Positions 53,589 to 63,583 of a stretch of DNA of 64,000 nucleotides are shown piece by piece. The position numbers and the translations under genes were made by a program. The stretch is from Semisulcospira habei. Lineage: Eukaryota > Mollusca > Gastropoda > Semisulcospiridae. The stretch is from the NCBI GenBank assembly GCA_036245525.1, contig BTPG01000003.1, forward strand, positions 154,540,234 to 154,604,233, in the 5' to 3' direction. The notes beneath the pieces are model-generated. The model ran no database searches. It saw only the letters and a list, made by a program, of their open reading frames with translations, and was not told the DNA's origin. Positions within the stretch are counted from its first letter, which is position 1. Each line of letters opens with the position of its first letter.

Positions 53589-53954
53589 TTGATTGATTGT
53601 ACATTGCTTAACGTCCCGACAGCAACAAGACTTTCTCAGGACGTGCCTGCACTGCTAGTGACAAAAACTCAACAGAATATTGAATGTATGTCGCCAGCCG
53701 GTCCAATACGTTAAATAAAACCTACGACATGGGGCCTAAATAAAGCTAAGACCATTTAGCAACACACATCGAATATCAAGAGCCACAGGCAGCGCAGACA
53801 GTAGGGAGAGTTTAAAAAAGGAAAATGCAGGTGAATGGACCAAGGGTAGACAGAAACACATGCCCCCGGAATATAGAGAAAAACCCACCCTGTGGGGCTG
53901 ACCAGGGTGCCCCTGGGAACTAAAAAGTCCCCCAGGGCAGACCCGGTTGGGGGT
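53589..53954 (-). mobile_element. F8 SINE-like retroposon with 13-bp TSD
   Basis: 366 bp. GTTTGAAGGAAGG is exact at 53576-53588 and 53955-53967. Minus-strand 3' end TGTACAATCAATCAA is an (ATCA)n tail. Unit-2 counterpart at about 56286-56640. Confidence 0.9.
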
Positions 53955-54138
53955 GTTTGAAGGAAGGACTGGAAAGTCGAGTGTTGAGGGCAGACCGGTT
54001 GGGGGTGTTTCAGGGAAGGACTGGAAAGTCGAGTGTTGAGCGAAGAGAGAAGGCGAGGATGGGAAAAATATCCAGCACTATACGTTGGAATAGATGCATA
54101 TCAGTTACGACACGCTTGTAAATTAAAACACTTTTAAC

Positions 54139-54514
54139 CCCACCCGGGTCTGCCCTGGGGGACTTGGGTGGGGTTAACTACTTTTTATTTCCCAGGGGCA
54201 CCCTGGTCAGCCCCACAGGGTGGGTTTTTCTCTCTATTCTGGGGCATGTGTCTCTGTCGGCCCTTTGTCCATTCACCTGTATTTGCCTTTTTAAAACTCT
54301 CCCTACTGTCTGCACTGCCTGTAGCTCTTGATATTGGATGTGTGTTGCTAAATGGTCTTAGCTTTATTTAGGCCCCATGTGTTAGGTTTATTTAATGTAT
54401 TTGACCGGCTGGCGACATACATTCAATGTTCTGTTTAGTTGTTGTTTTTTCACAAGCAGTGCAGGCACGTCCTGAGAAAGCCTTGTTGCTGTCGGGACGT
54501 TAAGTAATGTACAA
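54139..54514 (+). mobile_element. F8 SINE-like retroposon with 15-bp TSD
   Basis: 376 bp. TAAAACACTTTTAAC is exact at 54124-54138 and 54515-54529. It starts CCCACCCGGGTCTGCCCTGG and ends GGGACGTTAAGTAATGTACA. No A/B box is visible, so the 5' part is not obviously tRNA-derived. Confidence 0.9.
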
Positions 54515-54854
54515 TAAAACACTTTTAACATTAAGAAAAGTTGAGTTAAAAGAGGTTTTAAAACAGTTTTCATAAAAACTTTTGCCCGACACGCTTCTAA
54601 AAACAACATTTTCTTAGTTTTAAACCTTGTACCGCGCCATAAACGCCGCGATTGCTTTTCAGTCTTAGCTGTCCTATAGTGTGGAATGTGGGACTTTGCC
54701 AACTGGATCCATCTGGTGCACTCCAAATGAGTATTTGTGAGTGGTTCGACGTGCAACTCAGTGTGCGCCTCTGAAATGACCTACTGATTCCACTGATAAT
54801 GAAAATCTTTCATTCATACGAGCGCATTGAGCAGCTCTATAAACCAAAAGTGAT

Positions 54855-54905
54855 GACCCCCTCTCCCCCCCCCCCCACAACTTCTCCCCCCCCCTCCCCC
54901 AACCC
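54855..54905. repeat. C-rich tract, unit 1
   Basis: Poly-C runs broken by CAACTTCT. In unit 2 (57540-57625) the same place is expanded, with CA repeats. Confidence 0.85.
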
Positions 54906-55205
54906 CCTTACAACCCCACTCAAACAATCATAATAGTAAAATCAACCAAAGGTATCTTTAGTGAGGTATTTTCACTGTAATCCCAGTTTTGTGTGAGAGG
55001 CACCCACTTTTTGGGTAAAAACCCATTTTTTTTCCATCCAGTGGCTCTGTTTCTAGAAAATGTCTATTTTATTTTAAGTTGTAGAGCTTAGTTATAAGGT
55101 GAGTTCTAAACATTCGCATCAACTCCAGAGCCCTAGAATAAATAGAAATATGGGAACCCATTTTCACATAAAATGGTAGGTAACCCACTCTGAGGGTTTT
55201 GTGTT

Positions 55206-55273
<68 letters not shown>

Positions 55274-56285
55274 CGAAAGACCTAAAACGGGTGACTGTCT
55301 TTACCATCCTTATGGAAACTGGGTATGTGTATAATTCTGGGTTTCCAAGTCAGACACCCATTTTTTCTGAGGGTTGTTTCTGCATTGTCTTGCGGTAAAG
55401 ATTCATAAAAAGTAAAAAAATCCGTTTTTCTCATTTTGGCGTTAACACATGCACTTTTGTGTTTAACAGACACGCCGGTAGTGTGTGTTTGAAAACTTGT
55501 CCCTCCCAGCAATGTGTGTGTGTGTGTGTTGTGACACAGAACCCTGAAAATGAGCGTGTATGTATTACATCACCCTTCTCAGCTAGCTATAAATAACTTC
55601 ATAGCTGATATGGGTCAGGGGGGATATTTTGTTGTTTTAGGGAGTAAATTGTTTATGTTTCTACAGAATTAGGTTTGTTATTTGAGGGTGTGGTTGTTTT
55701 GTTAAAAAAAAGTGTTGAGTTGTAATGTACTTCCGGGGTGATGTGGAGAAAGGTGATGTCTAGTGGCAGATTTGAGATTCATGTATACGTTCACCAGGGA
55801 CTTAGCCTATACGTTTTCTACGTTTGTTTCCATGTCAGATGAAGAATATTTGATCTGAAACGTCGTTCTTTGTTTCTATTTTAAAGGGTTTTTCGCCACT
55901 ATCTTCTGTTTTAGTTTGACTTAGCCTATAATTATATTCGTGCGCCGGTTGCTAAGAAGTGAAGTGATTGTATGAGTGCGCATTGTAAGAGAGGACGTTT
56001 AGACTTTGGGTGAGGCTGCTGTTGTCTTTTGTCCTGCCCGACCTTTTGGTTGAACCTGTTGCTTTATTTTGTAGGTTTGTCGATGTTATCAATGCCGCAT
56101 CTCCTTTTGGATTGTATGCACAAATTGATTGAATGGAAATGACGTCACAGAGTCAGCGTCGTTTCATGCGTCGTCTGCTACAGTCAGTCGTTTAGTGCAG
56201 TTAAAAGAGTGCAGGCTTGGATGGGCCATTTTCTGATGTAATAGTAAAGTATTATTTGTGTGAATGCTGTCCGTTTGAAGGAAGG

Positions 56286-56640
56286 TTGATTGATTGTACA
56301 TAGCTTAACGTCCCGACAGCAACAAGACTTTCTCAGGACGTGCCTGCACTGCTAGTGACAAAAACTCAACAGAATATTGAATGTATGTCGCCAGCCGGTC
56401 CAATACGTTAAATAAAACCTACGACATGGGGCCTAAATAAAGCTAAGACCATTTAGCAACACACATCGAATATCAAGAGCCACAGGCAGCGCAGACAGTA
56501 GGGAGAGTTTAAAAAAGGAAAATGCAGGTGAATGGACCAAGGGTAGACAGAAACACATGCCCCCGGAATATAGAGAAAAAACCCACCCTGTGGGGCTGAC
56601 CAGGGTGCCCCTGGGAACTAAAAAGTCCCCCAGGGCAAGG
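56286..56640 (-). mobile_element. F8 copy in duplicated unit 2 (minus)
   Basis: Same as 53589-53954 but with the right end partly deleted (about 22 bp plus the trailing TSD). Produced by segmental duplication, not an independent insertion. Confidence 0.85.
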
Positions 56641-56815
56641 ACTGGAAAGTCGAGTGTTGAGGGCAGACCGGTTGGGGGTGTTTCAGGAAAGGACTGGAAA
56701 GTCGAGTGTTGAGCGAAGCCCGAGAGAAGGCGAGGATGGGAAAAATATCCAGCACTATACGTTGGAATAGATGCATATCAGTTACGACATGCTTGTAAAT
56801 TAAAACACTTTTAAC

Positions 56816-57191
56816 CCCACCCGGGTCTGCCCTGGGGGACTTGGGTGGGGTTAACTACTTTTTATTTCCCAGGGGCACCCTGGTCAGCCCCACAGGGTGG
56901 GTTTTTCTCTCTATTCTGGGGCATGTGTCTCTGTCGGCCCTTTGTCCATTCACCTGTATTTGACTTTTTAAAACTCTCCCTACTGTCTGCACTGCCTGTA
57001 GCTCTTGATATTGGATGTGTGTTGCTAAATGGTCTTAGCTTTATGTAGGCCCCATGTGTTAGGTTTATTTAATGTATTTGACCGGCTGGCGATATACATT
57101 CAATGTTCTGTTTAGTTGTTGTTTTTTCACAAGCAGTGCAGGCACGTCCTGAGAAAGCCTTGTTGCTGTCGGGACGTTAAGTAATGTACAA
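56816..57191 (+). mobile_element. F8 copy in duplicated unit 2 (plus)
   Basis: Counterpart of 54139-54514, with the TAAAACACTTTTAAC flanks kept on both sides. Confidence 0.88.
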
Positions 57192-57927
57192 TAAAACACT
57201 TTTAACATTAAGAAAAGTTGAGTTAAAAGAGGTTTTAAAACAGTTTTCATAAAAACTTTTGCCCGACACGCTTCTAAAAACAACATTTTCTTAGTTTTAA
57301 ACCTTGTACCGCGCCATAAACGCCACGATTGCTTTTCAGTCTTAGCTGTCCTATAGTGTGGAATGTGGGACTTTGCCAACTGGATCCATCTGGTGCACTC
57401 CAAATGAGTATTTGTGAGTGGTTTGACGTGCAACTCAGTGTGCGCCTCTGAAATGACCTACTGATTCCACTGATAATGAAACTCTTTCATTCATAAGAGT
57501 GCATTGAGCAGCTCTATAAACCAAAAGTGATGACCCCCTCTCCCCCACCCCCCCCCACCCTCCCCTCCCCCCCCCCACCCCCCGCCCCGCCCCCCACACA
57601 CACACACTTCTCCCCCCCCCCCAACCCCCTTACAACCCCACTCAAACAATCATAATAGTAAAATCAACCAAAGGTATCTTTAGTGAGGTATTTTCACTGT
57701 AATCCCAGTTTTGTGTGAGAGGCACCCACTTTTGGGGTAAACACCCATTTTTTTTCCATCCAGTGGCTCTGTTTCTAGAAAATGTCTATTTTATTTTAAG
57801 TTGTAGAGCTTAGTTATAAGGTGAGTTCTAAACATTGGCATCAACTCCAGAGCCCTAGAATAAATAGAAATATGGGAACCCATTTTCACATAAAATGGTA
57901 GGTCACCCAGTCTGAGGGTTTTGTGTT

Positions 57928-57972
<45 letters not shown>

Positions 57973-57976
57973 TATT

Positions 57977-58038
57977 TTGTGTGCGGGCCCACTGCGGCCG
58001 ACCTCAGCCCGATTGTCTTTTGCTTACTGACTGGGTTA
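57977..58038. mobile_element. F3 half-element
   Basis: GTGCGGGCCCACTGCGGCCG then TTGTCTTTTGCTTACTGACTGGG: one arm and one end only, next to the GT array. Confidence 0.5.
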
Positions 58039-59025
58039 CTTTTAGCTCGTCAAAGTCGGCCGCTGCAGTAAAGACACAAGTTCAACAAACAAGACCAGCC
58101 AACCGTCACACCTTCAGTATAGAACTTGTTCTGATTGATGGACAATCCGACGACACCTGTTTCGGGATGAATTAAAAATAGACTTTAAAAAAATAACAAC
58201 AGGTGCTTTCTTAAATTGAGAGAAGTCTTGATAGGCAAAAAGGTGTCAGGGACTGTCATTTGAGGTCACGTGGAGTGGTCACTCATTCAGAGAGTGGTCG
58301 CTCAAAAGACAGATCTAGTTCTGCTATATCATTTGTCAGTTGTTGTTGTTGTTGTTGTTGTAACGGCAGCACAAAATGTAGCTGGCAGGTGCCACGCTAT
58401 ATAATCAGACAGTAACCTTAAGCTCAGTATCATGGTCGATCCTGTTGGCCGCTTGATGTGACTATACGACGGCATGTCATGATGATGTTGAGCGGCACAC
58501 CTGTCGATTCTGCGCTTATAATGTATAACACCTGCTTCTTGGAAGAACTGGGAGCCTATTATTCCGTTGACGTTGACGTTAGTTAATATTTATTGTCCAT
58601 ATGGCATCAGAGATGACCAGAGACTAGCTGGTTAGATTTAGCCTGTTGTATTATAGCAATTTTTTTCACAGTGTTTAGACAACTGGGAGAGGGAGGAAGG
58701 GGAAAAGAAAATTATTTTCAGATATTATTAGGGTTTTTCCCCCACTTATATTTCAGTTCACAGCCCAGGGCCTATAGTGTATTCCAGTCCTGGATGTTAA
58801 AATATTTGTTAATCTGATGTCGCGCTGGGCCCAGGGCCTACGAGTCGCGGCGTAGTTAAAAACAGAGGTAAGAACTAACAACAACGGTCCTATATTTTAC
58901 TTTTTAGTATTATTCGGTTGTATGCTGCATCAGTGTAATAACATTATACTGGACTCGTTATGCTCAGGATTGTACGCGGGTCCAAAATCTTACACCGAGT
59001 ACTCACTGACTTAGTGGGACATGAT
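58039..59025. other. no gene seen
   Basis: Contains a (TTG)n at 58342-58362 and a one-arm F1-like GTATCATGGTCGATCCTG at 58427. No convincing ORF. Confidence 0.45.
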
Positions 59026-59027
59026 TA

Positions 59028-59070
59028 CATGTGTGCTGGTCCGTAAGGTCCAAAATCGCATACCAGCACT
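59028..59070. mobile_element. F4 short hairpin
   Basis: TGTGTGCTGGTCCGTAAGGT and CCAAAATCGCATACCAGCAC: one arm is shortened. Confidence 0.55.
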
Positions 59071-60020
59071 GACTGGACTCGTCTCTCCCCCACGCCTACT
59101 CCGCAATGTATGCAGGCGTATCTTTCTTTATGCCAATCTTCAGTGTTTCTATACTTAGACCAGTCAGACTGAGCAGTCTTAGGCTGAGTGCAGGGAGTAA
59201 ATGGCTTCAGGCTATCGGTATATCCTGTTCAGAGTGCAGTGGGGAACTGAAATTAATGAACATGACTGACTGACTGCTGATACGAGCCGCGCATGGGGAT
59301 TTCGGCATTTTTGCGCAGCTGACAAGAACAGTCTGACCCGGCTGGCGGATACTGAAGTGGCCACTATATAGATGATAACACTGAGAAAACCTTGAATTTT
59401 TTTTTACTGAGCGGCCGGCCGATGGGCTGTGGGATAGAAGGGGTGGGCCGAGGTGGCGGGGAGGAGGGAAGAGGTGGCCGGCTGAATATGGTCGTTCCGA
59501 CTTCTTCTGTCGAGTCATTTGTCAGTTCCTGAAGCAAATGCCGAGTGAAGTCAGTCAAGCAGTCCTTTGTCGGGCGGGGTCTACTTAACTTTCATTCTGT
59601 TGAAGTCATACACAATATTTCAGTCCAGCAACACGATATAATTGCTAATCTTCCGCTGTATTCATCAATATTATCTGATCGTGAAAATGTGTCAGTGCGG
59701 CTCTACTAAAATAACTGACCCCAAGGCAACACCCTGCCGGCGCCGGCCTCGGACTCAGTAATACAAAACCACTTCTACATGATATACCAGGCTCAGTTCA
59801 GCAATATTTTACCATATTTTTGTCTAGCATATCTCGAAATCTGCATCAGCATTATTCCATTACAAGGAAACGTAAAGTTATTATTTCTGATTCAATTGTC
59901 TGATTTTTTTCTCCTATGTATTCCGCCGCCTATGTTTGACAGCCTGATACAAAATCTAGTGTATCTGACATAACCGAGTCACGTAGTTTTTCAAAACATG
60001 AGTGAAACATGAGGCTTCAA
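59071..60020. other. no gene seen
   Basis: Several short frames without family resemblance; one T-run at 59395-59405. Nothing further supported. Confidence 0.45.
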
Positions 60021-60023
60021 TGT

Positions 60024-60100
60024 GTGCTGGTATGAGATTTTGAATCTTACGGCCGCAGGCCATAACGAGATTCAAAATCTCATACCAGTACACACTGAGA
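60024..60100. mobile_element. F4 hairpin, near-perfect
   Basis: TGTGTGCTGGTATGAGATTT and AAATCTCATACCAGTACACA around TGAATCTTACGGCCGCAGGC. Both arms carry the same TATGAGATTTTGAATC variant. Confidence 0.75.
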
Positions 60101-60264
60101 AATAGGCCTGCATATAGGCGGCGTGTCACTTTCATTTTCCGCGTTCGTGACGGTCTACAAAACTCAGGCTGTTTTTCCCATGGACTTTTTCCCATGAGGT
60201 TCACTGAACGTTTTAGTCAGGCTTACTCACGACACGGAAACTGTACGCCGATTGAGTTTCAGTC

Positions 60265-60443
60265 CATAGGGGCCTGACGGATGAGTGGTGCTTTGACTAA
60301 ATGCAAATCCACTGCGCCACCGGGTGCGCGCCACCGCGTCCTCAGTTGAATCAGTAGTTCAGAGCTATTTACGCGGTGGCCGCGCGCACGCGGTGGCGCA
60401 GCGGATTTGCACTATTCAAAGCACCACTCGTCAGGCCCCTTCT
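60265..60443. mobile_element. F6 MITE with exact 9-bp TSD
   Basis: 179 bp. GTTTCAGTC is exact at 60256-60264 and 60444-60452. Ends CATAGGGGCCTGACG and CGTCAGGCCCC; inner AATGCAAATCCACTGCGCCA and its inverted partner as in the 32221 copy. The central loop differs. Confidence 0.9.
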
Positions 60444-60941
60444 GTTTCAGTCTAATACAATGACCGGTTTTCAGCATTTCGAAGTACAAGAGTATTTTTC
60501 CTGGTAACCGCCGCCGGAGTTCGAAAACGTCGCCGGCACCATAGTCACAGTCATAAAACAGCAGAACCTGCTTTGAGCGACTTCCCTTATGAGAGATCAC
60601 CTGTCCTTAAAGTCCATTAGTTAGGTGGTTCCTGCGACCTCTTGGTGACAGGCGACCCTTTTTGCCGTTCACAACTTCTCTTGAGAGAACACCTGACTTT
60701 GATGATCAATTTTTTTTAAAATATTTTTTAGTGGTTGTTCAAGAGCGGTTCTGCTGTATAAATCTCCTGAACAGAAGGAAACAAACAAACAAATAAACAA
60801 ACAGTTTTCGTAAAGTTGATGAAATTGTCTAAAAAAAAAACAAAGCGTGGTAATTTTTGTGTGATCGAACACGGTACAATGGGTCAAATCATGTTCCTAT
60901 GCGGCCCGCATCAGTAATGCCGAATTCAAGTTCGCGTGGAT

Positions 60942-60944
<3 letters not shown>

Positions 60945-61022
<78 letters not shown>
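60945..61022. repeat. (CA)n microsatellite
   Basis: About 39 uninterrupted CA units. Confidence 0.98.
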
Positions 61023-61024
<2 letters not shown>

Positions 61025-61159
61025 GCTCTCCACCACCTCCCATCCATAGCTTGCGCTAATTTTCAGCAATCAGCTCCCGGTTTGTGTTCTACCCACGTTA
61101 TCCCGATAATAGATCATAATAATTATAGCTCTAAAACCTTTCGCCTCAGGCGCCTCACT

Positions 61160-61250
61160 CACCCTCCCCCCCCCTCCCCGCCGCCCCCCCCCCCAAGCCC
61201 CCCTCCCCCCCCCCCCCCCTCCCCCCTCCCCCCCCCCCGGCCCCTTTCCC
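61160..61250. repeat. C-rich tract
   Basis: Long poly-C runs with isolated T, G and A. Confidence 0.9.
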
Positions 61251-61256
61251 CCATCT

Positions 61257-61320
61257 GCAAGAGGCATAGATTTACATGCGCCGTTGCAGTTGCAGGGGAT
61301 CATGAGAATCTACGCCTCGC
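61257..61320. mobile_element. F2 hairpin, diverged
   Basis: GCAAGAGGCATAGATTTACA and TCATGAGAATCTACGCCTCG around GCGCCGTTGCAGTTGCAGGG. Confidence 0.6.
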
Positions 61321-61599
61321 AGCCAGAAGTCGGCGGCTAAAGTATTCCATCATTTCTTGGGGGCATTCCAGGTGACAGATTCTGCAACCTAAACCTAGCT
61401 TTGCCTGGGTCCCTAATTTGCATGTTATCATGAGCACAAAGGAAAGATCAGGTAACCCGCGACCATGACAGGATATTGTGAAAGCCTAGAGGCTGTGTCG
61501 ATTAAAAATCCGCCATAATTAGTGCCTGCAGCTCGCAGCCATTTCCTTAGTTAAACTCGTGACCTTTCATTGCCATAGGCGGCAGCCAGATCAGCTGTT

Positions 61600-61690
61600 C
61601 AGGTTCGAGGGTAGTGCTTGATTAGGTTGGCGCCTTTCAAGGCGCGAGGCTAATCAGGCACTACCCTTGAGTTATCGTGGTTGATCCAGC
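61600..61690. mobile_element. F1 hairpin
   Basis: GGTTCGAGGGTAGTGCTTGA and TCAGGCACTACCCTTGAGTT around GGTTGGCGCCTTTCAAGGCG. Confidence 0.65.
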
Positions 61691-61934
61691 TCGCACAATT
61701 TGGACGAAGCTAGACCATCTATAAAATGACAACATAAGATATATTGGCTTTGGAAATGAAAGAGAGTCACCTGATTGATATTCTAATGCGTTTTACTGCT
61801 GCCTTCAGCGTGCATAAAAGTGCCAGTAATTATTTTTTTACTTCCACAGCCAGTTCTTGGAGATGGATCAACAGAAATAGCTCATAAGATATTTCAAAAT
61901 TTGATTTAGTCTTGAGCGCTTGTCCGAATTGCGT

Positions 61935-62254
61935 AGAGTCCGAAATAGCTCAGGCGGTTAAACGTCGGAGCAGGAGAGCGAAGGGAATCGCCGGGTCGTG
62001 GGTTCGAATCCCGTCCCGGCCCCGGTAGCTGACTCACAATCCAGGGGAAAAAAACGGATTTGTTCAATAGCATGTCCGTTGAAAGGTCCTGGTAAATCAA
62101 AGTGGCACAGTTGGAGTGCGCCTGAGTTGATCAATGTTCAGGTCGTACTCCATAGGCAATAGATTTCCCTGTCCCCCATAACCCGCCCGTCAGGGCCGTC
62201 CATGATCACCTCGGTGGGCTGTGGACGTTAAACCCGAACTAACCAACCAACCAA
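61935..62254 (+). mobile_element. complete tRNA-derived SINE with 11-bp TSD
   Basis: 320 bp. A box TAGCTCAGGCGG at 61946-61957, B box GGTTCGAATCC at 62001-62011, a body, then GTGGACGTTAAACCCGAACT and (AACC)n. CCGAATTGCGT is exact at 61924-61934 and 62255-62265. The target lies in an F7 sequence (AATTGCGTTGTACTTGGCC continues on the right). The tRNA head does not fold as a functional tRNA. Confidence 0.92.
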
Positions 62255-62345
62255 CCGAATTGCGTTGTACTTGGCCTTTTTTAAGCGTGTTTCTTATTTT
62301 AATAGGAATTTCTTTGCACTTTACACGCTTGGCAGTCACGGTGTT
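62255..62345. mobile_element. F7 right half
   Basis: GAATTGCGTTGTACTTGGCC, TTAAGCGTGTTTCTTATTTT then CACTTTACACGCTTGGCAGTCAC. The left half would lie before the SINE but is not clear. Confidence 0.65.
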
Positions 62346-62403
62346 GGTTGTTAGCCATCAGAAATGGATTGATATCCGGACTTGAACGACGCATTTACAT
62401 GTA

Positions 62404-62478
62404 CATGGCACTACCCTTGAATTATCATGGTCTGTCTGTTCATTTTTCTGCTGCAGTGCGTCAGGGCTGAATGGATTA
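62404..62478. mobile_element. F1 half-element
   Basis: GGCACTACCCTTGAATTATC, ATGGTCTGTCTG then GCGTCAGGGCTGAATGGATTAA: only the right half remains. Confidence 0.7.
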
Positions 62479-62598
62479 AACAGGTGGTCCTGGGTGGGAA
62501 AGGGTTAAAACTATGCAGGCTGCTGCATCTGCTGCACGCGATTGCTTTTAATTCAACACATTTGGCAATTTCAGAGCCAGCTAACTCACGCCACTGTT

Positions 62599-62812
62599 TT
62601 AACTCATTCTACCCCAACACCGAAATCCCAAAATGTTGCCGTTGTCCGCTGAAGACTGCATTGCAGTTGAGGACACAGATCGACCATGATAGTTCAAGGG
62701 TGATGCCAGAATAGCTTGGCGCCCATAGGCGCCAAGCTATTCTGGCATCACCCTTGAACTATCATGGTCGATCCGTATCTTGCTGTGGTGTGTCTGGGGT
62801 AGAATGAGTTAA
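62599..62812. mobile_element. F1 palindromic MITE, best-preserved copy
   Basis: TTAA at 62599-62602 and 62809-62812; CTCATTCTACCCC and GGGGTAGAATGAG ends; a near-perfect hairpin of about 50 bp per arm from CAGATCGACCATGATAGTTC to the tip TTGGCGCCCATAGGCGCCAA. 214 bp. Best consensus seed. Confidence 0.92.
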
Positions 62813-63002
62813 GAGAAAAGTCCAGTGATGTGCAATGCGCGCACACGTTACAAGGGATGGATGGACTGTGCTCGTCAATCGTAGTTCAGATGTAGTGCCT
62901 GATGATCATAGCGCCGTCAAGCACTACTGAACCTCGGCTGGAGCCAGCATGGCCAAATCATCACCAGGAGTGACAGTGAGCAGGCGGTGAAAGAGAACAC
63001 AA

Positions 63003-63145
63003 CGAAGAAAGAAACACGCTTAGAAAAGCCAGTTACAAACAGCCAGTTGTGTAGTAACTGTAAAAGACAGTTTCTCTTACTAATCAACTGTGTTGTAACT
63101 GGCTTTTCTAAGCGTGTTTCTTTCTTCGCGGCTGCGATGTCCGCA
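63003..63145. mobile_element. F7 element, compact
   Basis: CGAAGAAAGAAACACGCTTA and TAAGCGTGTTTCTTTCTTCG ends, inner GAAAAGCCAGTTAC and GTAACTGGCTTTTC. The cleanest F7 terminal repeat. Confidence 0.8.
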
Positions 63146-63433
63146 TTTCACACGCTTGTGCCTACCTCAGTGTTTGGTCTGGATTTAAAGAGAAACTTTA
63201 ACGTCTGCAATCTGTATTACAACAGAACGTGGATTCAGCGGGCACTCTTATGTCTGCTCGCCTGTCATTAAAGACCAAATGTCATGTAGGTGACTAAACA
63301 ATGGTTCTTGACCCATTTCCTGCCACTGTACGTACACTGAACGTAAATTTTTTGTTTCTGAAATCTTGGTTCATTCATTCAACGACCAAAAGCCAACACT
63401 GTCCAAGAAACATGGATACACTAATTTGGTCTC

Positions 63434-63500
63434 AGCAAGAGGCATAGATCCTCATGAGCCCCCGCAGTCCCGGGGGCTCCTGAGGATCTATGTCTCATGC
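63434..63500. mobile_element. F2 hairpin
   Basis: GCAAGAGGCATAGATCCTCA and TGAGGATCTATGTCTCATGC around TGAGCCCCCGCAGTCCCGGGGG. Outer pieces TGACCCATTTCCTGCC (63309) and GTGAAGGGGTTGAC (63531) are probable ends. Confidence 0.72.
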
Positions 63501-63583
63501 AGCTGGATCGCGTTCACGTTTTTCTCGACAGTGAAGGGGTTGACAGACCGTGAGGGCAGTCGTCTTCTTCTTCTCGAACGCCG

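Larger units (their letters stand above)
52517..57971. repeat. 2.7-kb tandem duplication bounded by GT arrays
   Basis: Unit 1 (about 52517-55207) and unit 2 (about 55208-57930) are near-identical, each starting with a GT array; a third GT array closes the pair at 57931-57971. Landmarks recur at offsets of 2677-2724 bp, e.g. TGATGTAATAGTAAAGTATT at 53535 and 56232. Each unit contains two F8 copies in opposite orientation. Offsets vary because of GT, C-run and small indels. No conserved protein is encoded. Confidence 0.93.

Noticed and set aside
54388..57433. Two 122-codon minus-strand frames conserved between 54388-54756 and 57065-57433
   Set aside because: Their similarity is explained by the 2.7-kb duplication; much of each frame is antisense to F8. 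Changes between copies do not favour the coding frame in any way I can show.
61935..62015. Possible tRNA gene
   Set aside because: A and B boxes are present, but the acceptor and anticodon stems do not pair and it is joined to a SINE body with tail and TSD.
564..63500. CRISPR array from the repeated palindromes
   Set aside because: The repeats are scattered, irregularly spaced, eukaryotic MITEs with TSD-like flanks. There is no regular spacer structure.
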